DNA of 61,312 bases, taken from positions 1 to 61,312 of the forward strand of contig JALHMY010000053.1 of assembly GCA_022843805.1 (NCBI GenBank), written 5' to 3'. This document shows positions 1 through 8,400 of this stretch, one piece after another. Source of the stretch: Fuerstiella sp. (lineage in GTDB: Bacteria; Planctomycetota; Planctomycetia; Planctomycetales; Planctomycetaceae). The position numbers and the translations under genes were made by a program. The notes under the pieces are model-generated. The model saw nothing but the letters and a program-made list of their open reading frames with translations. It made no database searches and was not told the origin of the DNA. The first letter of the stretch is position 1. Each line of letters begins with the position of its first letter.

Positions 1-120
1 TTTTGCCGATTTTAACCATTTCAACTGTCTCCTTGGGTGAAAGCATTGAAACAACACTTCCCAACATGGCAGATGATTCGGTCCTGTGTTTTCTAAGTCA
101 TTCGGGCCACGTACCAGGGC

Positions 121-597
121 GTAAGCGTCCGGGGAACCCCTTCTTGCCAGGGTTTGTAGTCTGAGGCTCGGTGCTTTCGAATTCCGAGTTTTTTCCTGGT
201 AAGGTGTGGTATGGACGAGCGGGAGCGTATCTGGCGTGAACGGATTGCCTGGCAGCAGCAGTCCGGGATGACCGTGGTGGAATGTTGCGACGTGGAAGGG
301 GTTTCTGTGGCCTCGTTCTATCGCTGTAAGAAACTGATCGAGGGAGCCGTTCAGCAGCGAACTGGCCGGGGCGAAGGTCGGGCGATGGCAGCTTCTTCCT
401 CGTTTGTTCCGTTCACTCTTCGCCGGTCGGGTCCGGATCAAAAAAAACGGTCGGTCGATTCATGGAAATCGCATCGTCAGAACGACGATGGGCAGCTTGC
501 GCGCGGTTGCCCGCGCAATTCTCGGGAATTGTCGGAGAGACCTTTGTTCATGGACGACTCGCAGGAACTGACCAGATTGTGTTTGCGTATTTGCTGA
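121..597 (+). mobile_element. IS66-family insertion sequence remnant (left end)
   Basis: The sequence starting GTAAGCGTCC at position 121 matches the usual terminal inverted repeat start of IS66 elements. Ninety bases later comes an IS66 TnpA-like reading frame. No TnpB or large transposase TnpC follows, so only the left end remains. I did not find the right inverted repeat in the next kilobase, so the right limit given is the end of the tnpA-like frame and is arbitrary. The family assignment rests on the inverted repeat together with the protein; neither alone would be decisive. Confidence 0.6.
211..597 (+). pseudogene. IS66 TnpA-like protein, degenerate
   Basis: The first 55 residues have the pattern of the small IS66 accessory protein TnpA: a WRERIAWQQQSGMTVVECC helix, then a VSVASFYRCKKL helix that matches the family's helix-turn-helix with FYRW-K-L. 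The usual family C-terminus (a short beta-rich segment ending in a leucine-rich helix) is not recognisable after about residue 75, where the frame becomes arginine- and serine-rich and looks shifted. The frame opens with ATG 90 bases inside the IS66-like left end. TnpA is needed for IS66 transposition together with TnpB and TnpC, which are absent here, so this is probably non-functional debris. Confidence 0.6.
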
Positions 598-920
598 AGG
601 ACATTCCACGGATTGGATGATCGCAATCTCTGTAACGCAATGAAAACGGCCGGAAATCTCATCTTGAAACTTCAGGCCGTGGCATCGATGCGATTCATGT
701 TTCGTGCGGCCTCAGGATTTCCTGGTCTCGACCTTGGGTGGCTGAGGTGACTCCTGCTGAGGTTTGCTGGGTTTGTGAGGGTGATGACTTCCGCCGTTGG
801 CCATGACTCGAAATGCCTTTCTCAGTCCAGAACATCAAACTTGTCGCCTGCCAATGCAGACGATCGACTGTCATCCTATCGTCTGTCGCATGATTGTCAA
901 CTTTTTGTGACCATATTTGG
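598..920. other. Intergenic region, no gene seen
   Basis: This stretch lies between the IS66 remnant and the XRE regulator. I see no reading frame that resembles a protein. One imperfect hairpin, GACGAT with ATCGTC around 859-883, sits just upstream of the regulator and could belong to its promoter region, but that is a guess. Confidence 0.4.
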
Positions 921-1208
921 ATGGAAAAGATTGAGCAACATTTTGCAAACGCCGTGAAATACCATCGAAAACGGCTCGGGATTTCACAGGAAGTATTTGC
1001 GCAAAAGGCGGGAATTCATCGAACCTATGCCAGTTCCATCGAACGAGGACGTGTACAAGTCAGTATCGCGATCGCCAGCCAGCTTGCCGAGGCTTTGGAG
1101 ATTCCATTAAGCAAATTGTTTCAGGACGTCGAGCGTTTTGCAAAGGGTGAGCTTTCGACCGAGTTCCGCGACGAATTGGCTTGTGACCCCCTCATACCTG
1201 ATCGTTAG
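921..1208 (+). CDS. XRE-family transcriptional regulator, small
   Basis: The 95-residue protein is almost entirely one Cro/C1-type helix-turn-helix domain: RKRLGISQEVFAQKAGIH forms the first two helices and RTYASSIERGRVQVSI the recognition region, followed by ALEIPLSKLFQDVE, typical of compact XRE repressors. I chose ATG 921 (MEKIEQHF) because the domain starts there; an upstream in-frame ATG at 894 adds nine residues without homology. It converges with the membrane-protein gene on the other strand and overlaps its 3' end by 17 bases. Regulators of this kind often control restriction or toxin genes on islands, but no such partner is next to it and its target is unknown. Confidence 0.8.
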   Translation: MEKIEQHFANAVKYHRKRLGISQEVFAQKAGIHRTYASSIERGRVQVSIAIASQLAEALEIPLSKLFQDVERFAKGELSTEFRDELACDPLIPDR

Positions 1209-1755
1209 TGAGGCTTTCTTTTGCCGTTGCGAGAAGTTGCTCAGTGCGTGTGAGATATTTCCGCAGAGTATCACGTGAGGTGAGGAAGAAGATCGCTTCG
1301 ACGAGCACGAAGCCGAGATCTATCCATGTCATCTGGCACGGTGGTCGAACGCTGATTCTATGGCAAATCCAGGTGATGGCGGTTGCGACGAACATATTGG
1401 CGTAGAACTGGTAGTGACGATAGTGAATCTCAATCAGCAGGTTATAAGCATCAACCTTGCCGGGAAGCTGCGAAAAATTGAGTTCAGGTGCAGTCAGTCC
1501 AGTTGCGGCGTGAACCATATCCACGCATGCCCAACGGATCGCGGTGACGGTCATACCGACAGCCAGAGATGCCACAGTTAAATAGAGGAAGCCGCTGATC
1601 GTTGGCGCATCGCCGGGAGTCGAAGCAAACCAAACTCTCAGTGATGGTGAAAATGAACTCAGGCCCCAGAGTGCGGTGGCTCCCGGAACAAGGTAGGCAA
1701 TCAGAACTCCGAAGTTGTTGCTGGTGATGTCTTTCACCGGCCGACGATAACTCAC
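1192..1755 (-). CDS. Hypothetical membrane protein
   Basis: This is a 187-residue protein with no family I recognise. Hydrophobic stretches near residues 16-33 (FGVLIAYLVPGATALWGL), 52-75 (ISGFLYLTVASLAVGMTVTAI), 117-132 and 143-158 suggest four membrane segments, with a basic C-terminus. It overlaps the 3' end of the XRE regulator gene by 17 bases in convergent orientation, so antisense effects between the transcripts are possible. Such four-helix proteins are common as unnamed cargo on islands and can be effectors in small defence systems, but nothing here shows that. Confidence 0.6.
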   Translation of the reverse strand: MSYRRPVKDITSNNFGVLIAYLVPGATALWGLSSFSPSLRVWFASTPGDAPTISGFLYLTVASLAVGMTVTAIRWACVDMVHAATGLTAPELNFSQLPGKVDAYNLLIEIHYRHYQFYANMFVATAITWICHRISVRPPCQMTWIDLGFVLVEAIFFLTSRDTLRKYLTRTEQLLATAKESLTNDQV

Positions 1756-2110
1756 CTGAAGCAGAAGCGCAAGTCAATCGATCGCGATCGAACTTTGATT
1801 CCTGTGCGTTTCTTCCCTGTGGCGCCCGATTGCAGGATTTTGCGAGGGCTTTCCGTATTTTCGAAGGTTTGGTTCTGGGCGGACGACTCTGCTACAGGGT
1901 CAAGTTGCCTTTGGGGTCATTGCTCTGGAGTTCAGTGAAATCACAGGGTGAGGCGCCTATCGTGTTTCGACATAACTCCGGATCGAATTCCGACGTGGTT
2001 GCGGTAGAAGAAGTTGCCCCGGGACAGGCCAACCTGCTGTGGGCAGTCGCGGCTCAGGTCCGCGATCGCAGCCACCACCAAACCAGTGATGAGGTAGTCG
2101 CCGTCGTGAT
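1756..2110. other. Intergenic region, no gene seen
   Basis: I see no convincing gene. One open frame of 137 codons on the plus strand (1830-2243) has no recognisable domain and runs through the structured repeat that starts at 2111, so I treat it as chance. Confidence 0.4.
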
Positions 2111-2205
2111 TTCTCATTGTATCACGGCGTCAAGGTCCGATCGCCTCGCGGTGCGGGCTCACTGCTGCTTTTCGTTTCGAAAAGGCTCCACCTTGACTTG
2201 CCGTG
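2111..2205 (+). repeat. Structured repeat E1, copy 1 (cloverleaf-like)
   Basis: A block starting TTCTCATTGTATCACGG recurs at 3687-3780. Its outer arms, CACGGCGTCAAGGT (2123-2136) and ACCTTGACTTGCCGTG (2190-2205), pair over 14 bases with a two-base bulge. Inside are two smaller hairpins, one of which is CTTTTCG-TTT-CGAAAAG. The interior differs from copy 2 but keeps the same two hairpins. It lies upstream of the ArdC-like gene. This could be a small RNA, a leader element or a mobile palindrome. Confidence 0.6.
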
Positions 2206-2310
2206 TTCGAAAGCCTTTCAGGCCGACGGCGGGCCATGACTGATCAACAGTCGAAACAATACATCAGTGCTGTTCATGCCGAGAGCAGCACATATCAGGA
2301 GAACAGGACC

Positions 2311-3204
2311 ATGAAGAAAGAAGACGCAGTGGAACTCGCAGATAAGTGCCTCAAAGAACTGGCCGAATCACTGGAACAGGGAAATACCGAAGTGCTGGAA
2401 AAGTATCTCAGTGCATTGGCCAGGTTTCATCATTACAGCTTTGGCAACATGATGATGATCGTGAATCAGTTTCCGGAGGCCAGCAAAGTGGCCGGTTTCC
2501 AGACATGGAGAAAACTCGGACGCTGGGTCAAACAGGGGGAATCCGGAATTGCCATTCTGGCCCCGATGATTGGACGAAAGAAAGGGGATGCAGAATCGAA
2601 CAATCGGGTGGACGCATCACAGGAAAAAGTGAAGGCAGTGTTCGGTTTCAGAGCAGTCCATGTGTTCGACATCAGTCAGACTGAGGGTGAAGAACTGCCG
2701 AAGCTTTCAGAGATCTGCGGTTCACCTGGATTCAACCTGGTGTGTCTTGAAGGTGTCTATCAAACGCTCAACATCAAGCTGGAGACACGACCATTGCCAG
2801 AAGGGACCCGAGGTGTCTCACTGGGTGGCCATGTTGTTGTCAAGGAGGGGCTCGACACATCGATGCGGTTTCGAATACTGGCCCATGAACTGGCTCACGA
2901 ACTTCTCCACCGAGAAATTGTCGGGGACGAAGTCATCAAGAACCACAAACTGATCGAAACAGAAGCGGAGTCCGTGGCGTTTGTTGTTTGTAAAGCTCAC
3001 GGAGTGGATACACAGGCTCTGAGCAGCGAGTACATCCGCCTGCATCGCGGAGACAACAAACAGCTGATGGCCTCTCTGGATCGAATCCAGCAGACAGCAA
3101 CGCGGATCATCGGCCTGATTGAGGATGACAAGAATGCTCCAATCAACATCCGATTCAGCCACTGGTCGAAGGATCGGCGCAAGGCAACCCAACAAAGCGG
3201 TTAA
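2311..3204 (+). CDS. ArdC-like antirestriction protein with zinc peptidase domain
   Basis: The N-terminal half (residues 1-110 from this start) fits the ArdC ssDNA-binding domain: a helical start, FHHYSFGNMMMI, then VAGFQTWRKLGRWVKQGESG and an AILAP strand. The second half carries a zincin motif, HELAHELLH (around 2884-2910), with a downstream ETEAESVAFVV segment supplying a likely third metal ligand. This is the architecture of ArdC/TraC1-type proteins that protect incoming plasmid DNA during conjugation. I chose ATG 2311 because AGGAG lies nine bases upstream; in-frame ATGs at 2203 and 2236 fall in or next to repeat E1. The gene sits between repeats E1 and E2 and supports a conjugative or mobilisable origin for the island. 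Confidence 0.8.
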   Translation: MKKEDAVELADKCLKELAESLEQGNTEVLEKYLSALARFHHYSFGNMMMIVNQFPEASKVAGFQTWRKLGRWVKQGESGIAILAPMIGRKKGDAESNNRVDASQEKVKAVFGFRAVHVFDISQTEGEELPKLSEICGSPGFNLVCLEGVYQTLNIKLETRPLPEGTRGVSLGGHVVVKEGLDTSMRFRILAHELAHELLHREIVGDEVIKNHKLIETEAESVAFVVCKAHGVDTQALSSEYIRLHRGDNKQLMASLDRIQQTATRIIGLIEDDKNAPINIRFSHWSKDRRKATQQSG

Positions 3205-3686
3205 CGCCATTCCCAGTCGGGAACAATTCTTTCCTCCTCACGACAACCCAGTGAAGCCTTGCTGGCTTCACACCAGAGACCGGTCGGCAACACACCGCCC
3301 GCCTCTGCCGTCCCGGAAAATCTCCGGTTTCGTCCATTGACCAAGATCATGACGAGCCAATGAACCTCACGAAAACTCACTACATGCTCACCAGCAGTCG
3401 AGCCCGATTCGATGAGGATTCCGCTCGCCGCTGATTCACCAATTTCGCTTGTTATGAATTCCGCCTCGGAGGAGAAAACACATCGCCCAAGACTACGCAA
3501 CACGCAAGATGCGATTCACCAAAAGCTAGTCCAATGCTGCTCGACCGTCCCCGATGATTTGGGCGTTTCCCTTGCGGGCCGGGGAGCTCCGGGCTTCGCT
3601 GCACGCTTGGTCCTGCGGACTGCTTCGCACCCTGCGCATCCCTAACGCGGGGAGTGAACAACCGAAGGAGGTTCCCGTCAAACGAG
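3205..3686. other. Intergenic spacer between the two E1/E2-flanked genes
   Basis: It contains repeat E2 copy 1 (3387-3430) and a shared TTCCTCCTCA(C/T)GAC string near 3229 that also occurs downstream of the next gene (near 4500). No gene is supported. A GC-rich palindromic patch around 3570-3640 is present but I cannot assign it. Confidence 0.4.
3387..3430 (+). repeat. Direct repeat E2, copy 1
   Basis: This 44-base block beginning CTCACCAGCAGTCGAGCCC and ending CCGCTCGCCG matches 4566-4609 with only a few differences. Its ends CGAGC and GCTCG are complementary. Both copies lie 160-190 bases downstream of a gene that is preceded by an E1 repeat. Confidence 0.7.
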
Positions 3687-3780
3687 TTCTGATTGTATCA
3701 CGGCGTCAAGGTCCGCTTCTCGTCTGCGGCGAGGCGCTGCTGCTTTCGCTGCGCGAAAGACTCCACCTTGACTTGCCGTG
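3687..3780 (+). repeat. Structured repeat E1, copy 2 (cloverleaf-like)
   Basis: It shares the outer arms with copy 1 (3699-3712 with 3765-3780). The inner hairpins differ in sequence but keep their pairing: CTCGTC-TGC-GGCGAG and CTTTCG-CTG-CGCGAAAG. The retained pairing with changed bases is what would be expected of a selected RNA or single-stranded DNA fold. Confidence 0.6.
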
Positions 3781-3860
3781 ACTGATGAACTCGCTTCGGC
3801 GGGCACAAATAAACACGACCGGCAAGTCGCCGAACTGCTGGACAATCGAATGGAGGCACT

Positions 3861-4406
3861 ATGCCAGTTACAGTAAAAGAAAAGGAACATTGGAAAGAAC
3901 GCATCGAGAAGGAGATCGATAAGGCGATTGAGAAAGCGTATCTAGACGAAGGAAACGGACTGCGGGAAAAGATTCGTCAGCAGGCGAGAACGCGGGCGAT
4001 GAAACACTATGGGTTGGAGGACTACATGAGGCGGTACTCCAGTCGTAAAGCCCAGATTCAAGAATTGCAGTCACAGCAATTCAGGGCATCGGAAGCAGCA
4101 GCAAAACCACTCGAGAGCATGTCCCGCTATTGCTGGTCGGACCGGCATTCGCTGATTGAGGGAGTGATCGATCGTGCAGCGAAGGACGTGGAAAAACAGA
4201 TTCTTCAGGAGTCCGAGTTCGGAAGGAAGATTCTGCGGCTTGAACGCGAACGAGAAGAGTTGACCGATACCATCTGGCTGGCAACATCACCAGTTCAAAT
4301 CCGAAATCTGTGGAAGGACTTCTCGGAAATGCTGACAGAGGAGCCAACCGAACTTCAGAAACAGGCGCTCACCTGCGAACCGCTCGACGACTCCAAACCG
4401 GAATAA
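3861..4406 (+). CDS. Hypothetical charged helical protein
   Basis: This 181-residue protein is rich in Glu, Lys and Arg and predicted to be mostly helical, with coiled-coil character at residues 5-75 (KEKEHWKERIEKEIDKAIEK onward) and 105-140. I recognise no family. A strong ribosome site, GGAGG, lies five bases before the ATG. It is preceded by repeat E1 and followed by repeat E2, exactly like the ArdC-like gene before it, which suggests the two genes moved or are regulated as equivalent modules. A role in conjugation or DNA handling would fit the context but is not shown. Confidence 0.65.
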   Translation: MPVTVKEKEHWKERIEKEIDKAIEKAYLDEGNGLREKIRQQARTRAMKHYGLEDYMRRYSSRKAQIQELQSQQFRASEAAAKPLESMSRYCWSDRHSLIEGVIDRAAKDVEKQILQESEFGRKILRLEREREELTDTIWLATSPVQIRNLWKDFSEMLTEEPTELQKQALTCEPLDDSKPE

Positions 4407-4565
4407 CATTCCCCCCCGACCGATTGATTCGGTCGGTTCTATTTCCAGTGGCCCGTCGATTGACTGGCCACTTTCCACTGGTCAACGCGAAAACCAAATG
4501 TTCCTCCTCATGACCACAATTTTGAATAAATCCCGATTTCCCAGCCAATTGAAATAGGCCCCTGC

Positions 4566-4609
4566 CTCACCAACAGACGAGCCCGATTCGATGAGGATTC
4601 CGCTCGCCG
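4566..4609 (+). repeat. Direct repeat E2, copy 2
   Basis: This is the second copy of the 44-base block seen at 3387-3430, here starting CTCACCAACAGACGAGCCC. It lies 160 bases after the helical protein gene and about 270 bases before the TIGR03032 gene. Confidence 0.7.
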
Positions 4610-4877
4610 TTCAGTGAACGGGTGACTGTTGGTGAAAATCAATCCGACGATGGTCAGGATCGCTGTCTTGCGACAACTGGACGACGTCCATGCCATTTTC
4701 GGTCGCTGCATGTCCGGTGGCACCATTCCTAACGAGAAATTGCTTAAAAATTCTTCTATGGATTCGGGAACCAAATCGTCGAATGATGCTTGTCTTCGAT
4801 TCCGAAGCATTGCGAAACGGCGACCGGCGTTCAAATCGGCATTGACTCCGCGAATCACACGCTCTGGATCAACGCCG

Positions 4878-5933
4878 ATGATTACTGGACAATCAATAGA
4901 GGTCGACGTATTGCCAATCGACGCCTCTCCGGGACTTGCGAACTGGCTATCAGAGCAAGATGTCTCTCTCGCGTTCAGCACCTATAAGCTCGGAAAGCTG
5001 ATGATGGTCGGCGTGGACCGCGCCGGAGAATTGTCTCTCTCGGAAGGGCCGTTTGATCGTGTCACAGGCGTCGCGTTCGACGGCCAAAGTTTGTATGTGG
5101 CGACGCAGAATCAGTTGTGGCGATTGATTGAAGTTGCAGGAGCGAACAGATCTGCAGATGACTTTGACCGCCGTTACGTTCCGAATACGGGCCAGTTTAC
5201 CGGCGATTTGGGTATTCGTGATGTGGCGGTCGATGGAGACGGACATCCTGTTTTCATTAGTTCACGTTTCAATTGCCTTTCCACTCTCTCGGAAAGCCAC
5301 AACTTCCGGCCGTTGTGGAGGCCTCGATTCATTAATCGACTTGTCGGCGAAGACCGTTGCCACCTCAATGGGGTCGCGATTGTCGATGGGAAACCACGAT
5401 TTGTGACCGCATGTTCGCAGACGAACTATTTTCATGGTTGGCGGAAGTGTCGCGGAGACGGCGGAGTCGTGATCAACATGGAAACCGATGAAATTGTCGT
5501 GCATTCGCTTTCAATGCCGCATTCACCGCGATGGTATCGTCAGAAACTTTGGCTGCTGAATGCGGGACTCGGCTCGTTCGGTTTCGTTGACGAACGAACG
5601 CAATTGTTCGAACACGTTGCCTTTTGTCCCGGCTTTGCTCGCGGGCTGGCTTTCACTGGTGATTTCGCAGTCATCGGGCTCTCGCAATCACGGAACGATC
5701 CGACTTTCGAGGGGCTTCCCCTGAAAGACCGACTTGCAGACGCCAACGCTATCGTTCGTCGCGGCCTGATAATTGTCGATCTTCGCACTGGCAAGATTGT
5801 CGAATGGCTCTGGACAAACGACCCAATCGAGGAAATCTTCGAAGTCGTTGTACTGCCCGGCATCAAACAAGCATCGATCACGGGGCTGCTGCAAGGTCTG
5901 GACGCAGGGTCAATCTTTCCGGAGCCTTCGTGA
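4878..5933 (+). CDS. TIGR03032-family protein (beta-propeller-like, unknown function)
   Basis: The protein matches the TIGR03032 pattern from end to end: WLSEQDVSLAFSTYKLGKL near the start, FTGDLGIRDVAVDGDG, FRPLWRPRFINRLVGEDRCH, LNGVAIVDGKPRFVTA, a GGVVINMET strand, LSMPHSPRWY, LWLLNAGLGSFGFVD, FCPGFARGLAF and a C-terminal EVVVLPGI. These repeats look like propeller blades. The frame is open from 4629, but the first 83 codons have no family similarity, so I place the start at ATG 4878. No catalytic function is known for the family. It is not obviously linked to its neighbours and may be passenger cargo. Confidence 0.8.
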   Translation: MITGQSIEVDVLPIDASPGLANWLSEQDVSLAFSTYKLGKLMMVGVDRAGELSLSEGPFDRVTGVAFDGQSLYVATQNQLWRLIEVAGANRSADDFDRRYVPNTGQFTGDLGIRDVAVDGDGHPVFISSRFNCLSTLSESHNFRPLWRPRFINRLVGEDRCHLNGVAIVDGKPRFVTACSQTNYFHGWRKCRGDGGVVINMETDEIVVHSLSMPHSPRWYRQKLWLLNAGLGSFGFVDERTQLFEHVAFCPGFARGLAFTGDFAVIGLSQSRNDPTFEGLPLKDRLADANAIVRRGLIIVDLRTGKIVEWLWTNDPIEEIFEVVVLPGIKQASITGLLQGLDAGSIFPEPS

Positions 5934-5967
5934 TCACTGCCGTTACCATGGTGGTGCGATACTCAAT

Positions 5968-6603
5968 TCACTGGGCGCATAGCTGCTTCAGAGTCGCTCG
6001 AATTGCCGGGAGATCGCATTCCTGCGGGTCCGGCGGAATTGTTCGATAGTAGTCATCGTCGATCCCAAAGACAGATCGCATCGTCTCAGCATGTTCGGGT
6101 GGAGTATCGAGAAAATATTCACCGCTCTCAAAATCGTGATCCCAGAGAATCCAATCCGACAGCGTTTCTACGAGTAAGCACCATTCCTTGCAATCTCGAC
6201 AGCCAACGTCGGGTAATTCCGATTCTCCGCCGTCTTCAATGAAGACATCCAGCAGCAGACGCCGCCAATAGAACGGCGTCTCCATGTCATCTTCGCAGTC
6301 AATCTCATACTCAATCTGTTGCTCAATAGCCCGGAAAAGAGCAGCAACGGTGGCTTCGTTCAATGCGGTCAACGGTGGACAAGAATCGGTGTCTCGCAGC
6401 AACGGCCAGCTAACTTCGGCCAGCATGGCCAATCGCGAAGGTGATTCGAGTCGATCGAATACCGAGACACCAAAATCCCACTGATCTTCGGACACCGAGA
6501 TGTCGTCTTCAATAATGTCGACAACGTATGCAATCGTCGCACGGATCAGGATAGCTTCCGCTCCTGTGAGTGTTCTTTCGCCACGTTGAGTGCGCCACGT
6601 CAT
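5968..6603 (-). CDS. Hypothetical acidic protein
   Basis: This 211-residue acidic protein has no recognised family. Features are many aromatic and acidic residues, paired cysteines in VGCRDCKEWC (about residue 145) and a C-terminal HAETMRSVFGIDDDYYRTI segment. The first half reads as helical (EAILIRATIAYVVDIIEDDI). An ATG at 6717 would add 38 residues, but ATG 6603 has a purine-rich GGGGA six bases upstream, so I prefer it. It converges with the TIGR03032 gene, with 34 bases between the stops. Proteins of this size and acidity sometimes act as immunity proteins, but no toxin partner is visible. Confidence 0.6.
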   Translation of the reverse strand: MTWRTQRGERTLTGAEAILIRATIAYVVDIIEDDISVSEDQWDFGVSVFDRLESPSRLAMLAEVSWPLLRDTDSCPPLTALNEATVAALFRAIEQQIEYEIDCEDDMETPFYWRRLLLDVFIEDGGESELPDVGCRDCKEWCLLVETLSDWILWDHDFESGEYFLDTPPEHAETMRSVFGIDDDYYRTIPPDPQECDLPAIRATLKQLCAQ

Positions 6604-6717
6604 GACATCCCCTTGTTGTTTACCGATTTGAAAGAGACTAACCAGTCTTGATTGAAGAGACCGTGCAGTATTTTTTTGCACCAATTCAAGTGCTGGTCCT
6701 TCAGTTGCTTGATTCAT

Positions 6718-7172
6718 TCAGAGCCACAGTTTCGCGTACGCAATACTGAATAGTTGTCTGGGGTCCGCCCGGTTTTCGTTCGGTACGATACCGAATGTCA
6801 GAAAGTCGAGCATCGGCGACTGATGCCGGGACCCCTGTTTCAGATAAGAAACTGGCTTTGGCCTGATCGGTAACTCCTGTTTGAGACAGACCACCACATC
6901 GGTTCGCGCATTCGATTGCAGCATCGCTGTTGTTCAGCCTTGAAATCATTGGTTTTGCCATGGAACGCTCGTCCTGAGTTTCCTTTGGTCGCTTCGAGCA
7001 ACGGCACGCCAGATGGCTGCGCAATCTGTCATGCCCCTGCAAGCGCTTCGCTGTCTCAGACTCCCGGCGGAACCACGGGACTCGCTCTCCTCTGTGAAGT
7101 CTGTTTGTTTTCCATCGGCTGGCGCCCTTGTGTGAATGAAAAACAAACAACCTTCAAAGAGGAAAAAACAAT
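6718..7172. other. Leader region of the small IW gene, with hairpin
   Basis: No gene is supported in these 455 bases. A ten-base stem, TGTTTGTTTT (7102-7111) with AAAACAAACA (7140-7149), lies immediately before the AAAGAGG ribosome site of the gene at 7173. It could control translation of that gene or end an upstream transcript, but there is no T-run directly after it. Confidence 0.4.
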
Positions 7173-7400
7173 ATGGCAAATAAACCAGTATTCTCACGCA
7201 GATTGAACAAGATCGAAGTTGCAATCTGGAGAAATGAATCCGAAGCAGCCGTCTGGCACAACGTGACGTTTCAGAGAACGTATCGCGACGAAAAGGGAGA
7301 AATCCAGAACACCAGCAACTTCCGCATGGATGACCTCCCAGCAATCGCGTTCCTGGCGGTCAAAGCCTACGACCAGTTGGCATTAACCGAAGACGAGTAA
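7173..7400 (+). CDS. Small conserved island protein, IW family
   Basis: The 75 residues follow the pattern IEVAIWRNESEA...VTFQRTYRDEKGE...SNFRMDDLPAI...KAYDQL. The same pattern appears in the genes at 11868 and 16943 (AASIWKRQ, FDFTVSRSWK, TGKEGYS, SFF, then a helix). I therefore treat the three as one family; the likely fold is a short beta-sheet followed by a helix. No function is known to me. AAAGAGG lies ahead of the ATG. It is 73 bases upstream of the radC-like gene on the same strand and may be cotranscribed with it. Confidence 0.7.
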   Translation: MANKPVFSRRLNKIEVAIWRNESEAAVWHNVTFQRTYRDEKGEIQNTSNFRMDDLPAIAFLAVKAYDQLALTEDE

Positions 7401-7473
7401 ACCTCGTCACCCCGGGCGGTCACTCACAATGGCCGCCCATTTTCGAATCAACCACAACAACTCAACGAGGACC

Positions 7474-8010
7474 ATGAACAGCAGAAAACTCAATACGCCA
7501 GCAACCACAGAATCCACCCAAAGCAACCTCGCCGCCGGTAACTCCCGGAGGCCCCGCATCCGAAAGACCGTGATTCAGGACACGTTCATTCGCGAAGCCC
7601 GAGTGAACTACCTCCACTGCGATCATGCGATGTTCAAGATCAACAGCCCCGCAGATGTCGCAAACTTCGTTCGATCGATCCTGACGGACAACAGCCGCGA
7701 GCATTTCGTCGCTCTGTACCTTAACGGCCAGCATCAGGTGGCCGCCTATTCGATTGTGTCGATCGGTACCGCCAATCAAGCCCCGGTCGCCCCGCGAGAA
7801 GTGTTTCAGCGAGCCGTGCTGACCGGAGCCATCTCGATTGTAGTGGCCCACAATCACCCGTCCGAATCCACAGTTCCCAGCCATGATGACAGGGCCGTCA
7901 CCACGCGGCTTCGAGAAGCAGGCGAATTGCTGGGCATCAAAATTCTCGATCATGTGATCGTGGCAAATTCAGCATTTTTTTCCATGAAGGAGTACGATGG
8001 GTGGTCGTAA
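7474..8010 (+). CDS. radC: RadC-family JAB-domain protein
   Basis: Residues 50-178 form the RadC/JAB (MPN-like) domain: EHFVALYLNGQHQVAAYSIV, APREVFQRAVLTGAISIVVA, then the metal motif HNHPSESTVPSHDD and the C-terminal GIKILDHVIVANSAFFSMKE. The His-x-His and Asp positions of the JAMM site are present. Plasmids and islands commonly carry stand-alone radC-like genes; a role in DNA repair is not established for them. The helix-hairpin-helix of chromosomal RadC is absent, replaced by a 40-residue disordered N-terminus. I chose ATG 7474, which follows AACGAGGACC, rather than the upstream ATG at 7429. Confidence in the family is high; function is uncertain. Confidence 0.85.
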   Translation: MNSRKLNTPATTESTQSNLAAGNSRRPRIRKTVIQDTFIREARVNYLHCDHAMFKINSPADVANFVRSILTDNSREHFVALYLNGQHQVAAYSIVSIGTANQAPVAPREVFQRAVLTGAISIVVAHNHPSESTVPSHDDRAVTTRLREAGELLGIKILDHVIVANSAFFSMKEYDGWS

Positions 8011-8103
8011 CCTCGCCGCCATCTCCCCCACTCCAATTGATGAGGCCGTATTTTCTTGAGTTAAGCGCCGGAATCGTGTTAGACTTCCGGAATGGAGAAC
8101 ATC

Positions 8104-8400
8104 ATGCAAATCGAAGTTTCAGAATCAACAGTGAAGCGAATCGCACAACGAGTGAAAGAACAGGGGATACCTGGTGTCTCCGGCCCTGATGTGGTCGTAC
8201 GCATCCTCAATGCACTTGCGCGTTCCACGGATGGATTGACGTTTGCGGCGATCGTCGAGGAAATACGTGAAACTCCGACCGAAACAGAGTCGGAATCTGC
8301 CCGTGATATTGCTGAACGATTGGGACTCGTGGGCGCTTTCGAGAGCGGGGTCACTGATCTTTCAACAAATCCAGTGCATATGAGTGGGTTCGGGAAATGA
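8104..8400 (+). CDS. Putative antitoxin of the PIN-domain pair
   Basis: A 98-residue protein whose stop overlaps the start of the PIN-domain frame by four bases (ATGA), the usual layout of a toxin-antitoxin operon. The sequence ([20 protein letters not shown], then [13 protein letters not shown] and [13 protein letters not shown]) is helical and acidic at its C-terminus, as antitoxins often are. I do not recognise its exact family. GGAG six bases before ATG 8104 favours this start over the ATG at 8092. The partner toxin carries a stop codon, so this antitoxin may now be free of its target. Confidence 0.65.
   Translation: MQIEVSESTVKRIAQRVKEQGIPGVSGPDVVVRILNALARSTDGLTFAAIVEEIRETPTETESESARDIAERLGLVGAFESGVTDLSTNPVHMSGFGK

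Noticed and set aside
2111..3780. Integron attC sites
   Set aside because: The repeats are palindromic and flank genes, but the RYYYAAC/GTTRRRY core sites are absent and there is no integron integrase in view.
4629..4877. N-terminal 83 codons in front of the TIGR03032 protein
   Set aside because: They lack family similarity and begin close to repeat E2; the later ATG fits the family start.
6701..7344. Minus-strand frames before the IW gene at 7173
   Set aside because: They overlap the IW gene leader, have no motif, and their codon use looks random.
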